Positions 34,849-43,323 of a stretch of DNA of 56,002 nt are shown one piece after another. Origin of the DNA: Xenococcus sp. PCC 7305 (GTDB lineage Bacteria; Cyanobacteriota; Cyanobacteriia; Cyanobacteriales; Xenococcaceae). The notes under the pieces were generated by a model. That model made no database searches, had not been told where the DNA came from, and was given only the letters and a program-made list of their open reading frames with translations. Position 1 is the first letter of the stretch, and every line of letters begins with the position of its first letter. Position numbers and translations under genes: made by a program. The DNA lies in the NCBI RefSeq assembly GCF_000332055.1, contig NZ_ALVZ01000200.1:1-56002 (forward strand), in the 5' to 3' direction.

Positions 34849-36276
34849 ATGGTAAATTACATTGTTCAAAATCCAAATTCTAAAATTCCCGATCATATTC
34901 TCTTAAGCCAAAAATATAGAATCTATCCTATTCTTGGTCTCATGGGAACCTTTTTAGGAACAATACTAGCCCTAATATCTATTCCCAATAATCCCTATCC
35001 GGCAGGAGCATTATTTAGCTCAGCATTGATGATGAGTATTGGGCTAGCGATCGCGCCAATGGTGGCTATTTTTCGTAATCCCCAAACAGCCTTAAGAATT
35101 GAGCATATTTTGATTTTAGCTCCCATCTATTGGTTGTTATTAGACTTATTACAAGGAACTTATAATTTAGTAGAGGTTAATGTTCTAGGCATCGAAGGAG
35201 CTTTTGTTGCAATTGGATTGTTTGTTTCTGGAATTTGGATTGCTAGCTTATCTCGTCCTTGGAAATTGCCGAGATTTCTTGCAAAATCGACTAGTTATGT
35301 CCTTGATGCCCCCATAATATTCCGATTTATCCTAGTATTTTTCTCCTTGGGAATTTTTAAATACGCCTATGCTTGTAATTTTAATCCCACAAGAATGATT
35401 TATTATTTGGGAACCAATCGGTGGACAGCACCTTGGGGAAGAGGTCAATTAGGTGGATGGGACGCTTTTCTTGATCACCTTAGTTACTTTGGTTACTTAT
35501 TGCCTACTCTAACTATATTACTCATTCTCAAGAGCCAAAAATTAACGGCAAAAGTAATAATGGCGATCGCACTATCCTTATTCATGGCTGCATTTCTCGC
35601 TCATGGTGGAGGACGTCGTATTATCGGAGTGATTTTTGGAGCTGCACTTATTTGTTGGTTTATCCAGTTAAAGCAAATCAAAATCAAACATTTTTTAATC
35701 GGAATTATTTGTACCGCCATCTTACTAGCATTTTTACAGTTGATGTTGGAATATCGAGGAGTTGGATTTCAAAAAATCATTCAAACGGGAGAAGTCCAAC
35801 TCACTCATGAACATCTTCATGTTGACGATAATTTTCTCCGATTAGCTCAAATCATAGATATAGTTCCTCGATATCATCCTTATGTTTATGAAAAACAGGT
35901 TTTCTATGTATTAGTAAGACCAATCCCTCGTGTATTTTGGCAAGGGAAACCAACCAATCCTGGATTTGATTTACCTAGTATTCTAGGAAAAAAGGGAGTT
36001 TCCCTCTCTAGCTCTGTAATTGGAGAATGGTATCTTAGTGGCGGCTTTCTGATTGTTTTTTTTGGAGGGTGGCTTTATGGTCGTTTAGCTAATTGTGCAA
36101 GTTTGTTGCTGATCCAAGATACACAATCAGCCAAATTAGTTTATAGTCTATCAACCATGACTCTATTTGCTGGGAGTCGCTCAATGCAAGACTTAATATT
36201 AATGAGTTATGCTATCTTGGCATGGATATTCATTACTGAGTTGGTATTGAGTCGCCAAAGGTCAAAGTCTGTTTGA
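34849..36276 (+). CDS. Wzy-like O-antigen/oligosaccharide polymerase
   Basis: The 475-residue protein has about eleven membrane segments. A long loop in the last third contains LRLAQIIDIVPRYHPYVYEKQVFYVLVRPIPRVFWQGKP, a pattern (VRPIPR...KP) seen in oligosaccharide repeat-unit polymerases of the Wzy type, and then GEWYLSGGFLIVFFGGWLYG. These proteins join repeat units in the periplasm. Here it sits with an ABC exporter, which normally exports finished chains, so its role is unclear. ATG at 34849. No Wzx flippase was found in the window. Confidence 0.75.
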   Translation: MVNYIVQNPNSKIPDHILLSQKYRIYPILGLMGTFLGTILALISIPNNPYPAGALFSSALMMSIGLAIAPMVAIFRNPQTALRIEHILILAPIYWLLLDLLQGTYNLVEVNVLGIEGAFVAIGLFVSGIWIASLSRPWKLPRFLAKSTSYVLDAPIIFRFILVFFSLGIFKYAYACNFNPTRMIYYLGTNRWTAPWGRGQLGGWDAFLDHLSYFGYLLPTLTILLILKSQKLTAKVIMAIALSLFMAAFLAHGGGRRIIGVIFGAALICWFIQLKQIKIKHFLIGIICTAILLAFLQLMLEYRGVGFQKIIQTGEVQLTHEHLHVDDNFLRLAQIIDIVPRYHPYVYEKQVFYVLVRPIPRVFWQGKPTNPGFDLPSILGKKGVSLSSSVIGEWYLSGGFLIVFFGGWLYGRLANCASLLLIQDTQSAKLVYSLSTMTLFAGSRSMQDLILMSYAILAWIFITELVLSRQRSKSV

Positions 36277-36335
36277 GAACAGAAGTTGCTATTTACTTTC
36301 CATGAAGCCTAACGAAATACAAATAATTTAGTTTG

Positions 36336-37430
36336 ATGTCCAAAACAGTAAGTACCTTAATCGTTACCCATATTCCATCTCCCTATCAAGTAGAATTATT
36401 TAATCAAATTGCTGTCAGTAACATTGTAGATTTAACGATTGCTTATATTTATCAAAGTTCGACAACACGATCCTGGAGCCTACCAAAGATCAACCACAAT
36501 CACATTTTTTTAGATGATGATATCAAAAAATACATAGAAGTCACAAAATTGGTCAATATATTTGACCTAGTAATATTCAATTATTATCAACATCCTCAAA
36601 TTATCAAACTGATTAACCATCGTGCCGCTAGTAAAAAAGCTTGGTGTTTTTGGGGTGAAAGGATTGGCTATAATCGACTAGGTTACCTCGGAACTTACTA
36701 TCGTAAATGGAAACTATCAGCCTTGCATCACTCCCAAGCTCCTATCTGGGGTATCGGGAATTGGGCAATTGCGAAGTATCAAAAAGAATTTGGGTCGAAG
36801 CGCCATTATTTTAACTTTCCCTACTTTTCAGAACTAAAACATTTTAGTCATTATAAAAAGCAAACATTGTTTGATAATAAATCTAGAAATTTTCTTTTTT
36901 CTGGCTCCTTAATCCCTCGTAAAGGAATAGATTTACTAGCAGCTGTATTTTGTGAGCTTGCCGATGAATTTAACCATATTCAACTCAAAATTATGGGTAA
37001 TGGCAAAATGCGTTTACGGCTGGAGGAGCAATTATCAAAATACCATGATCGGGTAGAATTTTTGGGCTTTCAATCATGGGAAAATCTACCAAATTTTTAT
37101 CATCAGGCAGATATTCTTTGTGTTCCCTCAAGACATGACGGTTGGGGCTTAGTCGTCCCCGAAGGGTTGGCTTCTGGTCTGCCTGTCATTGGAACAAATC
37201 GCACTGGGGCTGCATTAGAATTTCTCAAGGAAGGGAATAACGGCTGGTTAGTTAAAGCAGGAGATAAACACTCTCTTTATCGGGCAATGAAAGAAGCAAT
37301 TTCGCTCTCTGAAACTGAACTATTATCTTATTCTGCTAAAGCTCAGCAAAGTGTTGTTAAGCATTCTCTAACCGATGGAGTTGAAAAGTTCCATTATTAT
37401 GTGGCAGAAACAATTAAAGTTTTTCAATGA
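36336..37430 (+). CDS. Glycosyltransferase family 4
   Basis: From the ATG at 36336 (a TTG precedes it directly) the protein has 364 residues. Signs of a GT4 are THIPSPYQVELFNQI at the N-terminus, WGERIGYNRLGYLGTYYRKWKL, FLFSGSLIPRKGIDLLAAVF at the domain junction and DILCVPSRHDGWGLVVPEGLASGLPVIGT in the donor domain, with acidic residues seven apart. It overlaps the next gene by four bases (ATGA). The product resembles chain-terminating or backbone transferases but no closer assignment is possible. Confidence 0.9.
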   Translation: MSKTVSTLIVTHIPSPYQVELFNQIAVSNIVDLTIAYIYQSSTTRSWSLPKINHNHIFLDDDIKKYIEVTKLVNIFDLVIFNYYQHPQIIKLINHRAASKKAWCFWGERIGYNRLGYLGTYYRKWKLSALHHSQAPIWGIGNWAIAKYQKEFGSKRHYFNFPYFSELKHFSHYKKQTLFDNKSRNFLFSGSLIPRKGIDLLAAVFCELADEFNHIQLKIMGNGKMRLRLEEQLSKYHDRVEFLGFQSWENLPNFYHQADILCVPSRHDGWGLVVPEGLASGLPVIGTNRTGAALEFLKEGNNGWLVKAGDKHSLYRAMKEAISLSETELLSYSAKAQQSVVKHSLTDGVEKFHYYVAETIKVFQ

Positions 37431-38599
37431 AAATTCTTCATGTTATTCCCTCAATCGCACTAGTTAGAGGAGGACCTTCCCAAGCTGTTTTAGCGATGGT
37501 TAAAGCTTTGATGTACCAGGGCATTAATGCTGAAATTGTCACTACTAATGATAATGGCAATAATTTGCTAGATGTTTCTTTAGGAATTAAAACTGAGTAT
37601 AAGTGCGTTCCTGTTCGTTTTTTTGCGCGCTATTCCCCAAAAATACACTCTGTAAGGGAATTTGCTTTTTCTGGTCAGTTAACTCATTGGTTATGGCACA
37701 ATGTGACGAATTACGATCTTATTCATGTTCATGCTATTTTCTCCTATCCTTCCACAGCAGCAATGTTTATTGCAAGACTCAAAGATATTCCTTACATTTG
37801 TCGTCCATTAGGGCAATTATGTCACTGGTCATTACAACAGGGCTATCAAAAAAAACGAGCTTATCTTGGTTTAATTGAAAAAGCAAATCTTAATGCCTCA
37901 AAAGCATTACATTTCACCACAAAACAAGAGCAAAAAGAAGCAGATAATCTTAATTTAAAATCTACTAGTTTTATTTTGCCTCATGGGATATCTATTCCTG
38001 TTCCCATTCCAGAAGCAAGAATCAAATTAAGAAATAAATTACAAGTAGCAGATAACGAAACAATTATCTTATTTCTTGCTCGATTGCATCCTAAAAAAGG
38101 ATTAGATTATTTGATTTCAGCTTTGGGCAAGTTAACTCATAAATCTTTCATTTTTGTTTTGGCAGGAAATGGAGATCCTGGATATGAAATCGAGGTAGAA
38201 AACCTACTTCATCAACACAATATATCTGCTTGTACCCATCGAGTTGGTTTTGTTCAGGGAGAATATAAAAATTTGCTACTACAAGGTGCAGACATTTTTG
38301 CTCTGACATCCCATTCAGAGAATTTTGGGGTTGCTGTAATAGAAGCTTTGGCAGCAGGTATTCCTGCTTTAATTACCCCTGGTGTTGCTTTAGCTTCTAT
38401 ATTAGAACAGGAACAAATTGGTTATGTTACAAATTTAAATTCAGATGCTATTGCTTCATCATTTGAATATTGTTTGAATAATCTGCCAGAACTTAAGGAA
38501 AAGGGCGATCGCGCCAAAAAATTTATTTTAGAAAATTACACTTGGAATAGTATTGCTTTAAAATTAGTTGATACATACCAAGGGGTTATTAACTCATAA
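37427..38599 (+). CDS. Glycosyltransferase family 4
   Basis: The 390-residue protein starts KILHVIPSIALVRGGPSQAVLAMVKAL, a glycine-rich GT-B loop. Later it has LIHVHAIFSYPSTAAMF, IPYICRPLGQLCHW, IILFLARLHPKKGLDYLI and FALTSHSENFGVAVIEALAAGIPALI (E-x7-E type). The segment RPLGQLCHW is typical of a group of cyanobacterial GT4 enzymes. It would act in the cytoplasm during glycan assembly. It starts on the stop of the previous gene (ATGA). Confidence 0.92.
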   Translation: MKILHVIPSIALVRGGPSQAVLAMVKALMYQGINAEIVTTNDNGNNLLDVSLGIKTEYKCVPVRFFARYSPKIHSVREFAFSGQLTHWLWHNVTNYDLIHVHAIFSYPSTAAMFIARLKDIPYICRPLGQLCHWSLQQGYQKKRAYLGLIEKANLNASKALHFTTKQEQKEADNLNLKSTSFILPHGISIPVPIPEARIKLRNKLQVADNETIILFLARLHPKKGLDYLISALGKLTHKSFIFVLAGNGDPGYEIEVENLLHQHNISACTHRVGFVQGEYKNLLLQGADIFALTSHSENFGVAVIEALAAGIPALITPGVALASILEQEQIGYVTNLNSDAIASSFEYCLNNLPELKEKGDRAKKFILENYTWNSIALKLVDTYQGVINS

Positions 38600-38648
38600 T
38601 ATTTGTGCTATGACTTAGCAGTAATTACGTAGGATAATTGGATAAAAT

Positions 38649-39293
38649 ATGACTTCTACAATTAATAATTATGAATACTCTTATAAAAATTCACAACCAG
38701 GTTGCCATCATCGATATTTATTATCTCCATTGCTTCTCTTGTTAGACCGAACTAACTCGTCTATAAAACAAAACATTACTGTCTTAGACATTGGATGTGG
38801 TAACGGTAGTTTGACCAACGAAATTGCTAGCCAAGGTTATCAAATGACGGGGATAGAAGAATCAGCATCTGGAGTGAAAACTGCAAGAGAGTATTATTCT
38901 AATTGTCAGTTTTTTCAAGGTAGCATTTACTCAGAACCGCCCAAGGAACTTCAGCAAGCTTTTGATATTGTCATTTCTACTGAAGTAATAGAGCATTTAT
39001 ATTACCCAAGAGAATTGGTCAGATATGCTCGCAAATGCTTAAAGCCCAACGGTAGATTTATTCTGACTACCCCTTATCATGGATATTTTAAAAATTTAGT
39101 GTTGGCCATTTTGGGGAAAATGGATAGCCATCATACTGTTCTCTGGGATGGTGGTCATATTAAGTTTTTTTCCGTAACGACATTAAGTGATTTAATAGAA
39201 TCAGAAGGATTTAGCAATCTAGAGTTTCATTTTGCGGGAAGACTACCTTATCTTTGGAAATCTATGTTATGTTCGTGTGATTTGAATCATTGA
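38649..39293 (+). CDS. SAM-dependent methyltransferase
   Basis: The 214-residue class I methyltransferase has TVLDIGCGNGSLTNEIA (motif I), TGIEESASGV (motif II), FDIVISTEVIEHLYYPRELV and LKPNGRFILTTPYHG. The order and the VIEHL motif are those of UbiG/Methyltransf_11-type small-molecule methyltransferases. In this locus it probably methylates a sugar hydroxyl or the chain end, which would give the exporter a cap to recognise. That is an inference. It starts 49 bases after the preceding stop. Confidence 0.88.
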   Translation: MTSTINNYEYSYKNSQPGCHHRYLLSPLLLLLDRTNSSIKQNITVLDIGCGNGSLTNEIASQGYQMTGIEESASGVKTAREYYSNCQFFQGSIYSEPPKELQQAFDIVISTEVIEHLYYPRELVRYARKCLKPNGRFILTTPYHGYFKNLVLAILGKMDSHHTVLWDGGHIKFFSVTTLSDLIESEGFSNLEFHFAGRLPYLWKSMLCSCDLNH

Positions 39294-39310
39294 GCAGAAC
39301 AAATTGAATC

Positions 39311-40090
39311 ATGTTAGAACAGATAACCCCTTTAGTTCTTACATATAATGAAGCTCCTAATATTGAGCGAACTTTGCAACAACTCACCTGGGCTAAAAAA
39401 ATTGTAGTTATAGATAGCTACAGTACCGATGAAACCCTCAATCTTCTCAAACAATATCCCCAAGTAGAATTATGGCAAAGGGCATTCGATACCTATGCTC
39501 AACAATGTAACTATGGCCTAGAAAAAGTAGATAGTGAATGGGTTCTATCTTTGGATGCTGATTACTGGTTAACTAATGAACTCATGGCAGAAATCAGAAG
39601 CATACCTAGTACTAACCCGATAAATAGCTATCATATTAATTTTAAATATTGTATTTTTGGGAAGCCTTTGAGAGGAACGGTTTTACCACCTCGCCAAGCT
39701 TTATACCGCAAGAATTGTGTTACTTATTTCGATGATGGACATGCTCACTTCGTGAAAACACAAGGGCTAACAAGTTACCTAAAAAATTACATTTTGCATG
39801 ACGATCGCAAGTCTTTAACTCGTTGGTTATGGGCGCAAGATCGCTATATGATTATCGAAGCTGAAAAACTGCGATCAACTCCACTAAACAAATTAAATTT
39901 GCAAGATAAAATTCGCAAGCAAAAAATATTTGCGCCAATTATTATGTTTTTCTATTGCTTAATCATTAAGGGATTAATTTTTGATGGCTGGCTAGGCTTT
40001 TATTATACTAGCCAAAGAGTATTTGTTGAAATATTATTAGCAATACATTTAATTGAGAAAGATCTTCTTGAAATGTCGCAAGACAGATGA
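39311..40090 (+). CDS. Glycosyltransferase family 2 (WaaE/KdtX-like)
   Basis: The 259-residue GT-A protein starts ITPLVLTYNEAPNIERTLQQL. It then has VVIDSYSTDETL, VLSLDADYWLT (metal-binding DAD) and the pair GTVLPPRQALYRKN and GHAHFVKTQG. This pattern is typical of WaaE/KdtX-like transferases, which add glucose or other hexoses to lipopolysaccharide core. A C-terminal segment (FYCLIIKGLIFDGWLGFYY) is hydrophobic. It follows the methyltransferase by 17 bases. Confidence 0.9.
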   Translation: MLEQITPLVLTYNEAPNIERTLQQLTWAKKIVVIDSYSTDETLNLLKQYPQVELWQRAFDTYAQQCNYGLEKVDSEWVLSLDADYWLTNELMAEIRSIPSTNPINSYHINFKYCIFGKPLRGTVLPPRQALYRKNCVTYFDDGHAHFVKTQGLTSYLKNYILHDDRKSLTRWLWAQDRYMIIEAEKLRSTPLNKLNLQDKIRKQKIFAPIIMFFYCLIIKGLIFDGWLGFYYTSQRVFVEILLAIHLIEKDLLEMSQDR

Positions 40091-40289
40091 AAAGCTATTA
40101 ATTATATTGCTTTAAGTATGTTTTGCCGTCGCAAAAGTTAACTTTTTGTTTGCAGAAATAAATATTAAAAATTGATTTGTAGATTTAATAATTTAGAAGT
40201 TATAATTCTCGGTTGAGTAATAATCTTAGCGAACTGATTATCATTTCCTAGTTGATTGCTATTAATACAATCTATATTTTGAAAAATAA

Positions 40290-42074
40290 ATGAATATTTT
40301 AGGAATTAATGCGTATCATGGCGATGCGTCCGCTTGTTTAGTACAAAATGGTCAGTTGGTTGCTGCTGTTGAAGAAGAACGTTTTCTCAGAATTAAGCAT
40401 TGGGCCGGTTTTCCTAGTCAATCTATTAGGTATTGTCTGGATGTTGGGGATATTAAAGCTTCTGATGTAGATCATATTGCGATTTCTTTTAATCCTAAAG
40501 CAAATCTGAATCAGAAACTATTATTTACGCTTCAAAATCGACCTTCATTGAAGTCACTGCTAGATCGCCTGAGTAAACAAAGTAAGTCAACTAATATTCA
40601 AGAAAATATTGCCCAAGCTTGTCAATGTGATGCTTTAGATATTAAGGCCAAAATTCATCATGTAGAGCATCATACAGCTCACCTAGCCGCTACATTTTTT
40701 GTCTCACCTTTCTCTGAAGCTGCAATTTTATCTAATGATGGCATGGGTGATTTTGTTAGTACATTGACGGCAGCAGGACAAGATAATCATTTAAGATATT
40801 TTGGCCGTAATTACTATCCCCATTCTTTGGGGTATTTATATAATGCGATCACTCTTTATCTTGGTTTTCCAAATTATGGAGACGAGTATAAAGTAATGGG
40901 ATTAGCTCCTTATGGAGAGCCAGAATATCTAGAGGCAATGCGAAAAATTGTGTACCCCAAAGGAGATAGTTTTGAATTGAATTTAGACTATTTTACTCAT
41001 CATAAAAATGGGATTGCTATGAATTGGGAAAAAGGAGCCCCAAAAGTTGCACCTTTTCATAGTCAAGCACTGGAAAAATTATTGGGAATTGCCAGAGACC
41101 CAAAATCAGAAGTGACCCAAAAACATCGGAATATCGCGGCCTCGCTACAAGCTGTGAGCGAAGAAATAATCTACCATTTAATTAATAAGTTGCATGATAA
41201 ATGCCCTAGTGAAAACCTTTGCCTAACAGGTGGGGTTGCGATGAATTCTGTTGCCAATGGAAAAATTGCCCACAATACACCTTTCAAGAATATTTATATT
41301 CCTGTTGGGGCAGCGGATAATGGCACTGCTTTTGGAGCAGCATTTTTTGTGTGGAATCAAATTCTAAAACAGCCTCGTAGCTTTGTGTTAGAACATGGTT
41401 ATTGGGGGTCAGAATTTTCTGAAGCAGAATGTCTAAAGGCTTTGCAAAAACATAATTTACAATCTGAAATTTTGCAGGAAGAAAATCTCCTCACTAAAGT
41501 AGTTGATGCCCTGTGTGAGGGGAAAGTTGTTGGTTGGTTTCAAGGCAGAATGGAGTTTGGCGCGAGAGCCTTGGGTAATCGCTCTATACTTGCTGATCCT
41601 CGAAGAGCAGATATGCGAGATATTATTAATCTTAAAATCAAGTTTCGGGAAAAGTTTCGCCCCTTTGCTCCCAGCATTTTAGAGGAGAATGTCAGCGAAT
41701 ATTTTGAGACTGATACTGCTGTGCCTTTTATGGAAAAAGTTCTCAGCATATTGCCGGAAAAACGACAAGAAATCCCCGCCGTCACTCATGTAGATGGCAC
41801 TGGTCGCTTACAATCTGTCAGCAGAAAAACTAATCCTTTGTATTGGTCTTTAATTAAAGTCTTTGCTGAGAGGACAGGCGTTCCACTTTTACTGAATACT
41901 TCTTTTAATGAAAACGAACCAATTGTTTGTTCGCCAGAGGAAGCCATTGAATGTTTTCTCCGTACTCAAATGGATTTATTGGTCTTGGGGTCTTGTTATG
42001 TTGTGAGGCCAGCAACTAATGCTACTCAAGACTTGGATAAAGGCTCGATTGACAAAGTTTTTTCTCTTAAATAA
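40290..42074 (+). CDS. Carbamoyltransferase of the NodU/CmcH family
   Basis: The 594-residue protein is full length. Its N-terminal actin-like/YrdC-related part has NILGINAYHGDASACLVQNG, the metal and phosphate-binding HHTAHLAATFF and AILSNDGMGDF, and NYGDEYKVMGLAPYGEP. The C-terminal part has FREKFRPFAPSILEE and VPLLLNTSFNENEPIVCSPEEA. Members transfer carbamoyl from carbamoyl phosphate to sugar or antibiotic hydroxyls. In a glycan locus it would carbamoylate a sugar residue. The 199-base gap before it holds no gene and may carry its own promoter. The last gene of the locus follows after 30 bases. Confidence 0.95.
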   Translation: MNILGINAYHGDASACLVQNGQLVAAVEEERFLRIKHWAGFPSQSIRYCLDVGDIKASDVDHIAISFNPKANLNQKLLFTLQNRPSLKSLLDRLSKQSKSTNIQENIAQACQCDALDIKAKIHHVEHHTAHLAATFFVSPFSEAAILSNDGMGDFVSTLTAAGQDNHLRYFGRNYYPHSLGYLYNAITLYLGFPNYGDEYKVMGLAPYGEPEYLEAMRKIVYPKGDSFELNLDYFTHHKNGIAMNWEKGAPKVAPFHSQALEKLLGIARDPKSEVTQKHRNIAASLQAVSEEIIYHLINKLHDKCPSENLCLTGGVAMNSVANGKIAHNTPFKNIYIPVGAADNGTAFGAAFFVWNQILKQPRSFVLEHGYWGSEFSEAECLKALQKHNLQSEILQEENLLTKVVDALCEGKVVGWFQGRMEFGARALGNRSILADPRRADMRDIINLKIKFREKFRPFAPSILEENVSEYFETDTAVPFMEKVLSILPEKRQEIPAVTHVDGTGRLQSVSRKTNPLYWSLIKVFAERTGVPLLLNTSFNENEPIVCSPEEAIECFLRTQMDLLVLGSCYVVRPATNATQDLDKGSIDKVFSLK

Positions 42075-42104
42075 CTTGCATAAAATCTAATTCCAACAAT
42101 TTCG

Positions 42105-42725
42105 ATGTTTGAGATAGTAGTTCATATGAGTCGGAAAAGAGGAAAATATCACCATAAATGCTACCCTTTTCTATGGTCAATCGCTTTGATTGGTATATTT
42201 GTTGCGATTATGTCAATTAATATTGCGATCGCGAGTCTCAGATATCCCCAGCCCCAAGCTATTTTGTGTTTGGGAGGAGATCATCAACGAGAAAAACTAG
42301 CTGCTAAATTGGCAAGCCAAAACAAGGATTTGCTGATTTGGGTTTCTTCTGGAAGTAATGACCAAATCACCGGGCAAATATTTCACAATGCTGGGTTGTC
42401 CTCTGAGCGTTTTTTTTTGAATAATCAGGCGACAGACACTGTCACAAACTTTACAACTTTAGTCCCGGAGTTTAAACAACATCACATCAAGCATCTATAC
42501 CTGATTACTTCTGACTTTCATATGCCCAGGGCCCGAGCGATCGCGATGATTGTTCTCGGCAGTCAAGGAATTGTGGTCACTCCTATGGAAGTCAGGACCA
42601 GAGGCGATCGCCAAGAACCTAAAGTGAAAATTCTACGAGATACCGCACGCTCTATTTTCTGGTTTTTTTCTGGATATGCTGGGCCAGATATCAAAAGAGA
42701 AAAAAGCAATAATTTTAATAATTAA
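42105..42725 (+). CDS. YdcF/SanA-like membrane protein
   Basis: The 206-residue protein has one membrane segment (about residues 24-44) and then the DUF218 (YdcF/SanA) domain: AILCLGGDHQREKLAAKLA, LLIWVSSGSNDQI, NNQATDTVTNFTTLV, and LYLITSDFHMPRARAIA, with the conserved E/D-T-N and SDFHM-R residues. The family is tied to cell-envelope and polysaccharide functions, but its chemistry is not settled. A second in-frame ATG at 42126 (MSRKRGKYHH) is an alternative start. It closes the polysaccharide locus. Confidence 0.88.
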   Translation: MFEIVVHMSRKRGKYHHKCYPFLWSIALIGIFVAIMSINIAIASLRYPQPQAILCLGGDHQREKLAAKLASQNKDLLIWVSSGSNDQITGQIFHNAGLSSERFFLNNQATDTVTNFTTLVPEFKQHHIKHLYLITSDFHMPRARAIAMIVLGSQGIVVTPMEVRTRGDRQEPKVKILRDTARSIFWFFSGYAGPDIKREKSNNFNN

Positions 42726-42821
42726 ATACTTAAAAGTTTTACTTAACTATCTTGAGCTAGATTAAACTTTGACATCAATTAAATAAACTACAAATAAATA
42801 AAAATGTTTATTTTAATTATC

Positions 42822-42932
42822 ATGGAAACATTAGCAAGATTTGGCTATGTTGCAAAAGGTTTTGTCTATGGAGCTATTGGTCTTTTAGCATTACTCGCAG
42901 CGTTTAGTAATGGTCGCATCAAAATGAGCTAA
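42822..42932 (+). pseudogene. DUF1206 fragment (first membrane segment only)
   Basis: A 36-codon frame encodes METLARFGYVAKGFVYGAIG and LLALLAAF then stops at 42930. The pattern ARFGYVAKG-x-VY-x-x-IG-x-LAL is the opening of a DUF1206 repeat, in which full proteins have several such membrane-spanning pairs. Here only one remains, so it is either a short relic or an unusual tiny membrane protein. An upstream in-frame ATG at 42804 would add six residues. No ribosome-binding site is clear. Confidence 0.5.
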
Positions 42933-43020
42933 TCTTTCAGAGGATCAATCTTTTGATAGATGAATCATGTTTTGAATTCTCGTTAATATACTTGAAAATT
43001 AATACAGGTGAATTATAAAA

Positions 43021-43203
43021 ATGAGTATTGAAGATAGAATGAAGGCTACAGCCAAAAACATTGAAGGGAAAGTTCAAGAAGCTGTAGGAGAAGTTACTGG
43101 GAACCCTCAAGATAAAGCTGAAGGAAAAGAAAAACAAGCTGAAGCTCAAGTTCAGCATAGTGTGGAGAACGTTAAAGACAATATCAAAAAAGCAATTAGC
43201 TAG
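43021..43203 (+). CDS. CsbD-family stress protein
   Basis: The 60-residue protein has the CsbD pattern: KNIEGKVQEAVGEVTGNPQDKAEGKEKQ, with the G-K-x-Q-E-A-x-G-x-x-T motif and a high content of K, E, A and Q. CsbD proteins are small, soluble, probably helical or disordered, and induced by general stress in many bacteria. Their function is unknown. GGTGAATTATAAAAATG precedes the coding start with a GGTG-type site about 11 bases upstream. A terminator lies 33 bases after the stop (43236-43260), so it is probably monocistronic. Confidence 0.95.
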   Translation: MSIEDRMKATAKNIEGKVQEAVGEVTGNPQDKAEGKEKQAEAQVQHSVENVKDNIKKAIS

Positions 43204-43235
43204 ATTAATTATCCTGTTTTCTGCATTTTTGTCAG

Positions 43236-43260
43236 GGTTTGGCAATTGCCAAGCCTTTTT
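43236..43260 (+). terminator. Rho-independent terminator of the CsbD gene
   Basis: GGTTTGGC (43236-43243) pairs with GCCAAGCC (43248-43255) around AATT, giving eight pairs with one G-T. Five T bases follow at 43256-43260. It lies 33 bases after the CsbD stop. Its position overlaps the first TTG (43246) of the downstream phosphatase frame, which argues against that codon being the true start. Confidence 0.8.
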
Positions 43261-43323
43261 GCTGGCAAACAAAGACTCAATGAGACTACTAACTTTAGAA
43301 AAATAGACTACAAGTTTTCAACC

